Shown here: positions 1 through 6,368 of the stretch, one piece after another
Numbering within the stretch: position 1 is the stretch's first letter
Layout: every line of letters starts with the position of its first letter
Source of the DNA: JBFXDW01 sp050180745
GTDB taxonomy: Bacteria > Pseudomonadota > Alphaproteobacteria > UBA9219
DNA: 7,099 bases
Reading direction: 5' to 3'
Assembly (NCBI GenBank): GCA_050180745.1
Contig: JBFXDW010000088.1
Coordinates: 1 to 7,099 of the forward strand
Program-made: the position numbers and the translations under genes
The notes under the pieces: generated by a model
What the model was told of the DNA's origin: nothing
The model's input: only the letters and a program-made list of their open reading frames with translations
Databases searched by the model: none

Positions 1-10
1 AGTTTCCCTT

Positions 11-496
11 TTGAATGACACGAATGTTTGGTACGCCGTTGCGGTTGTCTTGTGCGTCTTTATACTCGTTAAGTTTGCGCGAAAAGGTATTCTTGCGGCG
101 ATTGATGGGCAGATTGCTTCGATTAAGCATGAACTTGATGAAGCTCAACGGTTGCGGGCTGAGGCTGAGACTGCTTTGCTGGATTATCAGGCGCGTCAAA
201 GTGAGGCTATGAAAGAAGCTGAGACGATCGTGGCAGATGCCAAGGCATTGGCGGCGAAGTTGCGGCGTGAGTCGGAGTTGGAGCTTGAAGAGACGTTGCG
301 TCGTCATGAGCACATGGCCGAAGAGCGTATCAAGAACGCGCAAGCAGAAGTTGAGGCTGAGATCCGTAATTACATGATGACTGAAGCTATGGCTATGGCG
401 CGGAAAAAGCTGGAAGCGCAAGCAGGTAGTGCTGATGCCGCTAAGCTGGTAGATGCTGTGATTGCAGACCTGCCTAAGATGGCAGGGAGCCGATAG
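11..496 (+). CDS. atpF: F0F1 ATP synthase subunit b (5' end uncertain)
   Basis: Peripheral-stalk b subunit of the F0F1 ATP synthase, which sits in the inner membrane and holds the F1 head static against the rotating c-ring. About 161 residues are seen. A single N-terminal membrane segment (roughly residues 6-21, WYAVAVVLCVFILVKF) is followed by a basic turn and FARKGILAAIDGQIASIK. A long charged, Ala/Glu/Arg-rich coiled coil then runs to about residue 140. This plan and length match the family, and the ELDEAQRLRAEAE stretch is typical of alphaproteobacterial b rather than b'. The start at 11 is TTG without a visible ribosome binding site, and the frame stays open to the left edge, so the true start may lie outside the window. 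In alphaproteobacteria the usual order is atpB-atpE-b'-b, so this is probably the last gene of its operon; no ATP synthase gene follows. Identity is firm; the start is not. Confidence 0.9.
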   Translation: MNDTNVWYAVAVVLCVFILVKFARKGILAAIDGQIASIKHELDEAQRLRAEAETALLDYQARQSEAMKEAETIVADAKALAAKLRRESELELEETLRRHEHMAEERIKNAQAEVEAEIRNYMMTEAMAMARKKLEAQAGSADAAKLVDAVIADLPKMAGSR

Positions 497-505
497 CGGT
501 CTTTT

Positions 506-530
506 GAATCTTCAGTAAGAGTCTTGTTCT
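506..530 (+). terminator. Weak candidate terminator after atpF
   Basis: Ten bases after the atpF stop, GAATCTT and AAGAGTC can pair around the tetraloop CAGT with one mismatch (506-512 with 517-523). A T-rich but interrupted tail TTGTTCT follows. The stem is short and A/T-rich, so this is a tentative rho-independent terminator. The GC-rich hairpins of the repeat about 40 bases further on could equally mark the transcript end. Confidence 0.22.
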
Positions 531-564
531 ACACTACCCTACATTGTAACAAATTGATAAACTT

Positions 565-731
565 CGTCATTCCCGCGAAGGCGGGGTTGACCCCTCCCCG
601 AAACATTATATTTCCTTCGGTAATCTAATGTTTCGACCCTCCCGCAAGGGGAGGGTGGTTTAAACATTAGACATCTTGCATAACTGGATCCCAAAAAGAA
701 AAATGGGATGCCAGTCTGCGCTGGCATGACG
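565..731. repeat. Composite palindromic REP/MITE-like element, copy 1
   Basis: The left end reads CGTCATTCCCGC and the right end CTGGCATGACG, so the outer bases CGTCAT and ATGACG are inverted repeats. The left end folds as CCCGC-gaag-GCGGG (572-576 with 581-585). The right end folds as ATGCCAG-tctgcg-CTGGCAT (708-714 with 721-727), and CTGGATCCCA (684-693) pairs imperfectly with TGGGATGCCAG (704-714). Elements with such ends are widespread intergenic repeats in proteobacteria and encode nothing. The middle (about 586-672) looks like a different hairpin set inserted between the two arms. Its place just after atpF suggests it ends up in, or just after, the 3' part of the transcript, where such structures can protect RNA or stop transcription; that role is inferred. 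Confidence 0.75.
599..671. repeat. Nested hairpin set with two alternative pairings
   Basis: Three copies of one motif lie in this stretch. CGAAACATTA (599-608) is a perfect ten-base inverted match to TAATGTTTCG (626-635). TCTAATGTTT (624-633) is also a perfect ten-base inverted match to AAACATTAGA (662-671). The middle copy can therefore pair left or right but not both. Pairing right encloses a very stable GC-rich hairpin, ACCCTCCC (636-643) with GGGAGGGT (649-656) around GCAAG. It is distinct in sequence from the outer CGTCATTCC-type arms, which suggests a second repeat family inserted into the first. Confidence 0.65.
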
Positions 732-765
732 GAAGTGTGAGCAGATTTGTTTTTTTACTCCAACT

Positions 766-813
766 GTTACCCCTGCACCTGCTTTCGCGAGCACAGGCTC
801 AGGCTGGGGGCCC
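766..813. repeat. GC-rich hairpin, probable decayed REP-like fragment
   Basis: CCTGCT (778-783) can pair with AGC plus AGG (790-792 and 795-797) across a two-base bulge, around TTCGCG. CCCC (770-773) can pair with GGGG (about 806-809). Read on the minus strand, the stretch resembles the arm of a REP-like element (a TGGG start, CAGCCTGAGCCTG-like body, and a GTAACAG end close to the usual GTCATCC-type end), but it is imperfect. The sequence after it is rich in A and T (ATTTTATATTTTTTC, 813-827), so it could also act as a terminator for leftward-to-rightward transcription. Assignment is tentative. Confidence 0.35.
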
Positions 814-966
814 ATTTTATATTTTTTCAAGAAATTACTGCTGTTTATGCAAGAGGTCTATTTTATTAACCTCGGTTCGGATCTCTACCTGTTTCTGACC
901 CCCGACCCCTTTATTAAGCATCTGTAAGTTATTTATCTCCTAAACATACATGTCTTGTATGTTCTT

Positions 967-974
967 AGGTGAGG
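967..974 (+). promoter_or_regulatory. Ribosome binding site fixing the transporter start
   Basis: AGGTGAGG lies eight bases before the ATG at 983. The two upstream in-frame ATGs at 950 and 959 have no purine-rich sequence in front of them; the one at 950 is preceded by TATCTCCTAAACATAC. This makes 983 the most likely start. Confidence 0.7.
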
Positions 975-982
975 CTTGCTTT

Positions 983-1888
983 ATGCCATCTTTTTTGTCC
1001 CCTGCTCTTAAGGGAGCGCTGTGCTCTCTGTTGGCTTTTACGATCTGGGCGTGCTCAGATTCTTTGACAAAAATTGCAGGTCTTGCAGGTGTGCCGCCTT
1101 ATGTCATCATTGCTCTTTCAGGGTGGTCTGCGGCTCTTGTGGTTTTTCTGAAAGTGTTTTGGCAAGGTGAGGTAAATCGTCTTCGTCCCGCTAGTTGGAA
1201 GCTCCATATTTTTAGAGGAATCGTTTTGTTTGCTGGTGGGGGCGTGATCAATACGATGGCTTTTACAATGTTGCCTTTGACGACGGTTTATGTGGGGCTG
1301 TTTTCGGCGCCGTTGATTTTGTCCGCGATTGGCCGTTTCTTTCTTGGAGAAAAAATAGGAAAACGACGAATTACCGCTATTCTTGTTGGGTTTGTTGGTG
1401 TGCTCATTGCCTTGTTGCCCGATATGTTAAATGGGGGGCACTTGGACGTGGAGGCTAGTCCTTTCGTCGCGTATCTTATACTGTTTTTGTTTTTGGGCGT
1501 TTTTGTCATGGATATGCTGTTAATGCGTATTATGGGCAAAACGGAAACGGTTGAAAGCTTGGCTTTTGTGCCGTTTGTGGTGCGGGGCTTTGTGTTGTTG
1601 CCGTGCTTGTTCTTTGTGCCTCTTTCTGAGATTTCGCTACCCATTTGGGGGGCTGTTTTTGGTATGGGAATTTTGGCGGGGGTAGGCTATCTGTTTGCGG
1701 CAATGGCCTATAAATTGGCTCCTGTGTCTATTGTTGCGCCTTTTCACTATACGCAGCTCATCAGCGGAGGCGTGCTGGGCTATTTGCTCTGGGGGCATGT
1801 TCCTTCCATTTGGGTCTGGGGTGGGGCGGTTCTGATCGTCTTTTCTAGCGTTTTAACCACGCGGGCGGCTCAAAAATACGAAGAATAG
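983..1888 (+). CDS. DMT-family (EamA) membrane transporter
   Basis: Inner-membrane protein of the drug/metabolite transporter superfamily, 301 residues from the ATG at 983. Its length and strongly hydrophobic character fit the family's usual ten membrane helices, arranged as two EamA repeats (about residues 8-138 and 150-288). Typical signatures are seen near the end of the first repeat (FFLGEKIGKRR, then a glycine-rich helix ending at ALLPD) and of the second (LAPVSIVAPFHYTQLISGG, then LLWGHVPSIW). Members export or import amino acids, nucleotides, S-adenosylmethionine or other small solutes; the substrate here cannot be read from sequence. The gene stands alone between two intergenic regions, each carrying a palindromic repeat, with no obvious operon partner. 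Starting at 950 would add 11 residues with no binding site. Family assignment is strong; specific function is unknown. Confidence 0.88.
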   Translation: MPSFLSPALKGALCSLLAFTIWACSDSLTKIAGLAGVPPYVIIALSGWSAALVVFLKVFWQGEVNRLRPASWKLHIFRGIVLFAGGGVINTMAFTMLPLTTVYVGLFSAPLILSAIGRFFLGEKIGKRRITAILVGFVGVLIALLPDMLNGGHLDVEASPFVAYLILFLFLGVFVMDMLLMRIMGKTETVESLAFVPFVVRGFVLLPCLFFVPLSEISLPIWGAVFGMGILAGVGYLFAAMAYKLAPVSIVAPFHYTQLISGGVLGYLLWGHVPSIWVWGGAVLIVFSSVLTTRAAQKYEE

Positions 1889-1941
1889 GCCTTTTCTTAT
1901 TGTTTTAGTTTCTTGACCATAGACAAAACCTTATTTTTCGG

Positions 1942-1960
1942 CAGAATGAGATTCTGTTTA
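1942..1960 (+). terminator. Weak hairpin after transporter gene
   Basis: CAGAAT (1942-1947) pairs perfectly with ATTCTG (1951-1956) around GAG, followed by TTTA. It lies 53 bases after the stop codon. The stem is only six pairs and A/T-rich, with a short T run, so it is a weak terminator candidate at best. Confidence 0.22.
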
Positions 1961-2010
1961 AAACTAATGCTGAGTTCGCATGAAACGATTAAAGAATAAT
2001 TTTAAAAAGT

Positions 2011-2170
2011 ACCGTCATTCCGGCCTATCTGAGCGTAGCGAAGGATGAGTGCCGGAATCCCTTTTGGTATGTTCAAGATTTGCAACATTCATTGTCTTTG
2101 TAAATTCTGGACATAAACAAATGGGATTCCAGATCTTCACGCCCTTCGGGCGTTTGTCTGGAATGACGGT
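2011..2170. repeat. Palindromic REP/MITE-like element, copy 2
   Basis: Terminal inverted repeats ACCGTCATTCCGG (2011-2023) and CTGGAATGACGGT (2158-2170) match at 12 of 13 positions. Each arm also folds on itself: ATTCCGGC (2017-2024) with GCCGGAAT (2051-2058), and ATTCCAGA (2126-2133) with TCTGGAAT (2157-2164). The right arm encloses a second hairpin, CGCCC-ttc-GGGCG (2140-2152). AATCCCTTTTG (2056-2066) pairs with CAAATGGGATT (2118-2128) at 10 of 11 positions. The whole can form a cross-shaped or long-stem structure. The ends are of the same class as the element at 565-731, though the middle parts differ. No coding capacity is evident. It ends 63 bases before the alaS start, so it lies in or just above the alaS leader. 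Confidence 0.8.
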
Positions 2171-2233
2171 GATTTTTAGAAGAGGCTTTTTTCTCTTTAA
2201 TCCTTTCTCTGCTCTAAGCCATAGGGGACCTTT

Positions 2234-4885
2234 ATGAAAACGCTTGCTGATATCCGTTCTACTTTTCTTGATTTCTTTGTCTCGCAAGGTCATACGAGGG
2301 TCGATTCTTCGCCGCTGGTGCCTCAGAACGATCCGACCTTGATGTTTGTCAATTCAGGCATGGTCCAGTTCAAGAATTTGTTCACAGGCGCTGAGAAGAG
2401 GGACTATACGCGCGCGACAACGGCGCAGAAATCCGTACGCGCAGGTGGCAAGCATAATGATCTTGAGAATGTAGGCTATACGGCGCGGCATCATACATTT
2501 TTTGAAATGCTGGGAAATTTTTCATTCGGTGATTATTTCAAAGAAGACGCTATCAATTTTGCTTGGACCCTTGTGACTAAACATTATGGTCTTCCTAAAG
2601 ATAAGCTCTTGGTTACCGTCTATCATGATGATGAGGAGGCCGCGAATTTATGGAAGAAAATAGCTGGCTTTTCGGATGACAAAATTATCCGGATTCCGAC
2701 CTCTGATAATTTCTGGCGCATGGGTGATGTAGGACCTTGTGGGCCTTGCTCTGAGATATTTATTGACCAAGGCGAGGAACTTGCCGGAGGGCCTCCAGGA
2801 TCGCCTAACGAGGATGGTGATCGATTCCTTGAATTCTGGAATCTTGTTTTTATGCAGTTTGAGGAACTGCCTGATGGTTCGCGCATTAACTTGCCTAATC
2901 CTTCCATTGATACAGGCATGGGGCTCGAGCGCATAGCGGCGCTGTTGCAAGGTAAAAAGTCGAACTACGATATTGATCTTTTCCAAAACATTATCGGCGC
3001 GACGGCAGAGCTGGTGGGCGTTGATCCTGCGGGAGAGCAAAAACCATCTTTCCGTGTGATCGCGGACCATCTGCGGGCTTCGGCTTTTCTGATTGTGGAC
3101 GGGGTGTTGCCTAGCAATGAAGGCCGTGGCTATGTGCTGCGCCGGATTATGCGGCGGGGCATGCGGCATGCGCATCTCTTAGGGGCAAAAGAGCCCCTGA
3201 TTTATAAAATTGTACCAGAGCTTATCAAGCAAATGGGAACAGCTTATCCTGAGTTGGTGCGTGGTGAACAACTTATTACAGAAACGTTGAAGCTCGAAGA
3301 AACGCGCTTTAAAAAGACCTTAGAGCGCGGGCTTAAGCTTTTGGATGAAGAGTCGGAAAATCTTTCTGCGGAACAAGCTCTTCCCGGTGCCGTGGCGTTT
3401 AAGCTTTATGATACTTTCGGGTTCCCGTTGGATTTGACTCAGGACGTTCTGCGAGGTCGTGGCCAAACGGTCGATGTTGATGGCTTTAACGAGTCGATGG
3501 AAAAGCAACGTGCGGAGGCTCGCAAAAGCTGGGTCGGTTCGGGCGATGAGGGAACAAGCAAGATTTGGTTTGAGCTTGCCGATAAACTCGGGGGTACGGA
3601 CTTTTTGGGCTATAGCACTGAAAAAGCGGAAGGTCAGATTCTTGCGCTTGTTTCTAATGGGTCTCTTCAGGATGAAGTTGCGGCTAACACAGAGCTGCAA
3701 GTGATCGTTAATCAATCTCCTTTCTATGCCGAGTCCGGTGGTCAGGTTGGTGATGCGGGTATGATCAAGGCGGGTGATGTTGAAATAGAAATCACGGACA
3801 CACGCAAAGAGGCGGGTAAGCTTTGGGTGCATCATGGTCGCGTTGTTAAAGGGACGGCCAAAAAAGGTGCGGATGTTGTTCTGATCGTTGATGGGGAACG
3901 CCGTGCGCGGACGAAGGCTAATCACTCGGCTGCGCATTTGCTTAATGAGGTGCTACGGCAAAAACTGGGTGAGCATGTTGTGCAAAAGGGCTCGTTTGTT
4001 TCGCCCGAGCGGTTGCGCTTTGACATCAGCCACCAAACGCAAATCAGCCGTGAGGTCTTGGATGAAGTTGAACGCGAAATTAATGCGATCATCCTGAAAA
4101 ACGAGGAAGTCAAAACGACTCTGATGACTCCTGAAGAAGCTATCGAGAAAGGTGCGCAAGCGCTCTTTGGAGAAAAATATGGGGATGAGGTGCGCGTTGT
4201 ATCTATGGGGGGGGCTGACGAAAGCGGCAAGAAGAGCGCTTTTTCTATAGAGCTTTGCGGCGGCACGCATGTTACCCGCGTGGGCGACATTGGGCTTATC
4301 AAAATTCTGTCTGACAGTGCGATTGCGGCTGGTGTGCGGCGGATTGAGGCTCTGACGGGCAAGGGGGCATTTGCGTATCTGGCGGCGCAGGATCGGGCTA
4401 TTGCCGAGATTGCGGATATCCTGAAGATACCAGCAGAAAATGTTCCTGCGCGGACGCTCCAGATGATTGAAGAGCGCAAAAAAATGATGCGCGAATTGAC
4501 GGAATTGCGCCAGAAAGTGGCCTTAGGTGGTGGCGCGAATGATGACGCTACGCCCAAGCAAATCGCAGGGGTTAATTTTATCAGCCGTGTGATGAAGGAT
4601 GTTCCGGCCAAAGACCTAAAACCCATGGCTGACGCGTTCCGGAAGAAGATAGGCTCAGGCGTTATAGCGCTGGTGTCTAGTTCAGAAGGCCGCGTTTCGT
4701 TGGTGGTCGCTGTAACGGACGATCTGACCAATAAGAGGAGCGCCGTTGATTTGGTGCGGGTTGGCGCAGAAGTTTTGGGCGGTTCTGGCGGCGGTGGGCG
4801 TCCTGACATGGCGCAGGCTGGCGGCACGAACGAGGGTGCCATGGATGCGGCTATTGAGGCGATTGAGGCAGCTATAGCGGGATAG
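2234..4885 (+). CDS. alaS: Alanyl-tRNA synthetase
   Basis: Charges tRNA-Ala with alanine in the cytoplasm and hydrolyses wrongly charged Ser- and Gly-tRNA-Ala. It is 883 residues, close to the 876 of the E. coli enzyme, and appears complete. The class II catalytic domain occupies about residues 1-250 (SVRAGGKHNDLENVG at 67-81, RHHTFFEMLGNFSFGDYFK at 85-103). A tRNA-recognition region follows, with GRGYVLRRIMRR at 297-308. The editing domain (about 560-715) keeps the metal ligands HSAAH (H564, H568) and CGGTH (C675, H679), so proofreading should be intact. The C-terminal C-Ala domain contains the glycine-rich GGSGGGGRPDMAQAGG from residue 849. AGGGGA at 2223-2228 is a good ribosome binding site five bases before the ATG. 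The gene appears monocistronic: a transporter precedes it after 345 bases, and a convergent operon ends 44 bases after it. Confidence 0.98.
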   Translation: MKTLADIRSTFLDFFVSQGHTRVDSSPLVPQNDPTLMFVNSGMVQFKNLFTGAEKRDYTRATTAQKSVRAGGKHNDLENVGYTARHHTFFEMLGNFSFGDYFKEDAINFAWTLVTKHYGLPKDKLLVTVYHDDEEAANLWKKIAGFSDDKIIRIPTSDNFWRMGDVGPCGPCSEIFIDQGEELAGGPPGSPNEDGDRFLEFWNLVFMQFEELPDGSRINLPNPSIDTGMGLERIAALLQGKKSNYDIDLFQNIIGATAELVGVDPAGEQKPSFRVIADHLRASAFLIVDGVLPSNEGRGYVLRRIMRRGMRHAHLLGAKEPLIYKIVPELIKQMGTAYPELVRGEQLITETLKLEETRFKKTLERGLKLLDEESENLSAEQALPGAVAFKLYDTFGFPLDLTQDVLRGRGQTVDVDGFNESMEKQRAEARKSWVGSGDEGTSKIWFELADKLGGTDFLGYSTEKAEGQILALVSNGSLQDEVAANTELQVIVNQSPFYAESGGQVGDAGMIKAGDVEIEITDTRKEAGKLWVHHGRVVKGTAKKGADVVLIVDGERRARTKANHSAAHLLNEVLRQKLGEHVVQKGSFVSPERLRFDISHQTQISREVLDEVEREINAIILKNEEVKTTLMTPEEAIEKGAQALFGEKYGDEVRVVSMGGADESGKKSAFSIELCGGTHVTRVGDIGLIKILSDSAIAAGVRRIEALTGKGAFAYLAAQDRAIAEIADILKIPAENVPARTLQMIEERKKMMRELTELRQKVALGGGANDDATPKQIAGVNFISRVMKDVPAKDLKPMADAFRKKIGSGVIALVSSSEGRVSLVVAVTDDLTNKRSAVDLVRVGAEVLGGSGGGGRPDMAQAGGTNEGAMDAAIEAIEAAIAG

Positions 4886-4916
4886 TTTATCTTGTTTCGT
4901 GGATGGTTTTGGGTAA

Positions 4917-4939
4917 CAGGGGGATGGGCTTATCCCCTG
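4917..4939. terminator. Hairpin between convergent alaS and amidase ends
   Basis: CAGGGG (4917-4922) pairs with CCCCTG (4934-4939), and GAT/ATC bases extend the stem inward with one bulged G. It lies 31 bases after the alaS stop and overlaps the last codons and TAA stop of the minus-strand amidase. It could serve both transcripts, but neither strand shows a proper T run after it, so a terminator role is only possible. Confidence 0.35.
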
Positions 4940-5379
4940 ATCTCTTCCCAAGGGAAAAGAGGGCCTGGGTCCTGTTTACGGGTGGGGGCTATGTCACTGT
5001 GGCCGAGGATTGCGTTGCTGCCGATGTTATGGCGTGATTTAATCTCTTCTAGCAATGTTTTTAAGGCCTCTATTTGAAGAGGCGGGTAGGGTTCGTTTCC
5101 CTTGTTATCAAGCTCTATGCCTATCGAGCATGAATTAATATCCGTTTCGCCCTCCCATTCGCTTTGTCCGGCATGCCATGCGCGCAGGCGCTCATCGACC
5201 ATTTGCGTGATTTCGCCTTGTTTATCTATTAAATAATGGGCGCTGACTTCTGCGGCGGGGTCGCATAACCGCGCTAGAGCCTCTGGGGCGGACTCCATGG
5301 CTGTATAGTGAATGATGACGTATTTTATTTCTTTTCCTTCAGCGCGAGGGCCAAAGTTGGGGGAGGCGGCAAACTTCAT
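4930..5379 (-). CDS. N-acetylmuramoyl-L-alanine amidase (Amidase_2, AmpD/AmiD-like)
   Basis: Zinc hydrolase that cleaves the bond between N-acetylmuramic acid and L-alanine in peptidoglycan or its turnover fragments. The 149 residues form a single Amidase_2 domain. The expected zinc ligands are visible: H24 in VIIHYTA, H127 in ILGHSDIAP, and D137 in RKQDPG. E89 in IGIEL and K135 sit where the catalytic Glu and Lys of AmpD/AmiD-type enzymes are found. There is no signal peptide or lipobox, which favours a cytoplasmic, AmpD-like role in recycling anhydro-muropeptides. The short size and PRAEGKEIKYVIIHYT opening also resemble stand-alone alphaproteobacterial amidases. Its ATG overlaps the stop of the upstream djlA gene in ATGA (5379-5376), with AAAGGG just before it inside djlA, so translation is probably coupled. 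Whether it is a true AmpD cannot be settled from sequence alone. Confidence 0.9.
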   Translation of the reverse strand: MKFAASPNFGPRAEGKEIKYVIIHYTAMESAPEALARLCDPAAEVSAHYLIDKQGEITQMVDERLRAWHAGQSEWEGETDINSCSIGIELDNKGNEPYPPLQIEALKTLLEEIKSRHNIGSNAILGHSDIAPTRKQDPGPLFPWEEIRG

Positions 5380-6188
5380 TTCATCCCTTTTTCTTTACAG
5401 ATTTGCGTGTAGGCGTGGTTGATCTTTTGCATTCTTTCCGTAGCAGCTTTGATCGTGGTTTCGCTGGCTCCTTGTGCATGAAGGATGTCGGGATGATGTT
5501 TACGGATAAGCGCGTGATAGGTTTTTTTGATGTCTTTTTTACTCGCGTCGGGGGGAAGACCTAACAAGTGATAGGCGCCCCTGTCTTTTGGTTTATTACT
5601 TTCGGATTCCGGTGGAGGCTTGCTCGTCATATAAATGCCAACGCGGCTTGCGATACGGCGGAAGTCGGTTTCGCCAAACCCAAAGATGCTAGCAACGCGA
5701 TGAAGAAAGGAAATCTCGCTGTGGGAGAGGTGGGGACTGTCGGCTATAGCTATGTAGAACAGGCCCGCTAGCACCTCTTCAAGAATATCAGGCATATGGG
5801 CAAAGGCTCCAGCTAATCTGGCGGCATAGGGCTCATAATCCTCCGATGAGCGGCGGGCGTGGTCAAATATTTCTCCTACCTGTGCCAGTTGGGTTTGCGG
5901 TGTTCTGAAAACGCGACGAAAGGCGAGCACTTCTTCTCGTGAGACATGCCCATCTATTTTAGCCAGCTTGGCGCCGAGGACTATAACGCTTAGTGCAAAG
6001 ATGGATTTCTGATTTTGGCTCATAGAAAAATCTGGGAAGAAGTCTTCTCTGAGCGTGTGAGATGGGCGCGGCATTTGCTTCCGCAGGTCATGCAGATGGC
6101 CGATAATTAGGCCTAGAAAGGCTCCGGCAGGTCCGGCAGCCAGCAGTCCTAGAATAGTGCCTATGATTTTCCCAGCGAATCTTCTCAT
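5376..6188 (-). CDS. djlA: DjlA-like membrane co-chaperone (TerB + J domain)
   Basis: Inner-membrane J-domain protein expected to stimulate DnaK ATPase from the cytoplasmic face. Counting from the ATG at 6188 (270 residues), a glycine-rich membrane segment lies at about 6-31 (GKIIGTILGLLAAGPAGAFL, then LIIGH), very like the DjlA anchor. A TerB-like helical domain follows at about 57-180, with KLAKIDGHVSREEV at 76-89. The C-terminal J domain (about 205-268) carries HPD at 232-234 in IRKHHPDIL. This three-part order and length match DjlA (271 residues in E. coli). The start is uncertain. A TTG at 6227 gives 283 residues but has no binding site, whereas AGGAGG lies between the two starts, 18 bases before the ATG. 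The gene overlaps the downstream amidase by four bases, so the two form an operon. Confidence 0.85.
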   Translation of the reverse strand: MRRFAGKIIGTILGLLAAGPAGAFLGLIIGHLHDLRKQMPRPSHTLREDFFPDFSMSQNQKSIFALSVIVLGAKLAKIDGHVSREEVLAFRRVFRTPQTQLAQVGEIFDHARRSSEDYEPYAARLAGAFAHMPDILEEVLAGLFYIAIADSPHLSHSEISFLHRVASIFGFGETDFRRIASRVGIYMTSKPPPESESNKPKDRGAYHLLGLPPDASKKDIKKTYHALIRKHHPDILHAQGASETTIKAATERMQKINHAYTQICKEKGMK

Positions 6189-6206
6189 CTGAGGAATATA
6201 GCCTCT

Positions 6207-6212
6207 CCTCCT
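6207..6212 (-). promoter_or_regulatory. Strong Shine-Dalgarno in the djlA start region
   Basis: On the minus strand AGGAGG occupies 6212-6207, followed by AGAGG. It lies inside the reading frame if the TTG at 6227 is used, and 18 bases before the ATG at 6188. The nearer GAGG (6205-6202) is 13 bases from that ATG. Its presence argues that translation starts downstream of it. Confidence 0.5.
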
Positions 6213-6368
6213 TTTTTTGATGAGCAAAAAGATGAGGTTATAGACTGATGTGGGAGTTAAATCCTGTGTAAGAGCCTGTTCAGAATCTTAACTATAAAAC
6301 CTTCTTTTAGTTTCGTTGTTGCAATGTTATGGGGTTCATGAAATTTATTATTGGATTGGGATTTTATT

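Larger units (their letters stand above)
497..982. other. Intergenic region with repeats, no gene
   Basis: This 486-base gap between atpF and the transporter gene has no convincing coding region. It contains the composite palindromic element at 565-731 and a GC-rich hairpin fragment at about 766-813. From about 814 to 966 it is AT-rich leader sequence with short T and A runs, in which I could not pick out a clear promoter. The minus-strand open frame at 539-727 lies almost exactly on the palindromic repeat and is explained by it. Confidence 0.8.
1889..2233. other. Intergenic region upstream of alaS, no gene
   Basis: This 345-base gap holds an AT-rich stretch (1889-2010) with the small hairpin at 1942-1956, the palindromic element at 2011-2170, and a 63-base alaS leader. 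TTTAAT at 2196-2201 could be a -10 box, but no good -35 accompanies it. The TTGACC at 1913-1918 lacks a -10 at proper spacing. Open frames here on either strand cover the repeat and are not credible genes. Confidence 0.75.

Noticed and set aside
539..727. Minus-strand 62-codon open frame
   Set aside because: It coincides with the palindromic element at 565-731; such repeats commonly leave spurious frames with products like the PAQTGIP and RLRGNDE stretches seen here.
565..731. CRISPR or tRNA gene in the palindromic region
   Set aside because: There are no regularly spaced direct repeats and no tRNA arms or T-loop consensus; the structure is explained by inverted repeats.
2015..2293. Minus-strand 92-codon and plus-strand 62-codon open frames around the second repeat
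   Set aside because: Both cover the palindromic element and run into the alaS start; neither has a binding site or a recognisable product.
3320..3937. Minus-strand 205-codon open frame inside alaS
   Set aside because: Shadow of alaS, with no domain or start signal of its own.
3922..4842. Minus-strand 306-codon open frame inside alaS
   Set aside because: It is antisense to the well-supported alaS coding sequence, and its Ser/Arg/Pro-rich product is what complementing alaS codons would give.
4892..5077. Plus-strand 61-codon frame after alaS
   Set aside because: It is antisense to the amidase, whose catalytic residues establish the coding strand.
6241..6368. Divergent promoters between djlA and the hypothetical gene
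   Set aside because: Several A/T-rich hexamers resemble -10 boxes (TATAAA at 6293-6298 on plus, TATAGT and TATAAC on minus), but none has a -35 at suitable spacing, so no promoter is called.
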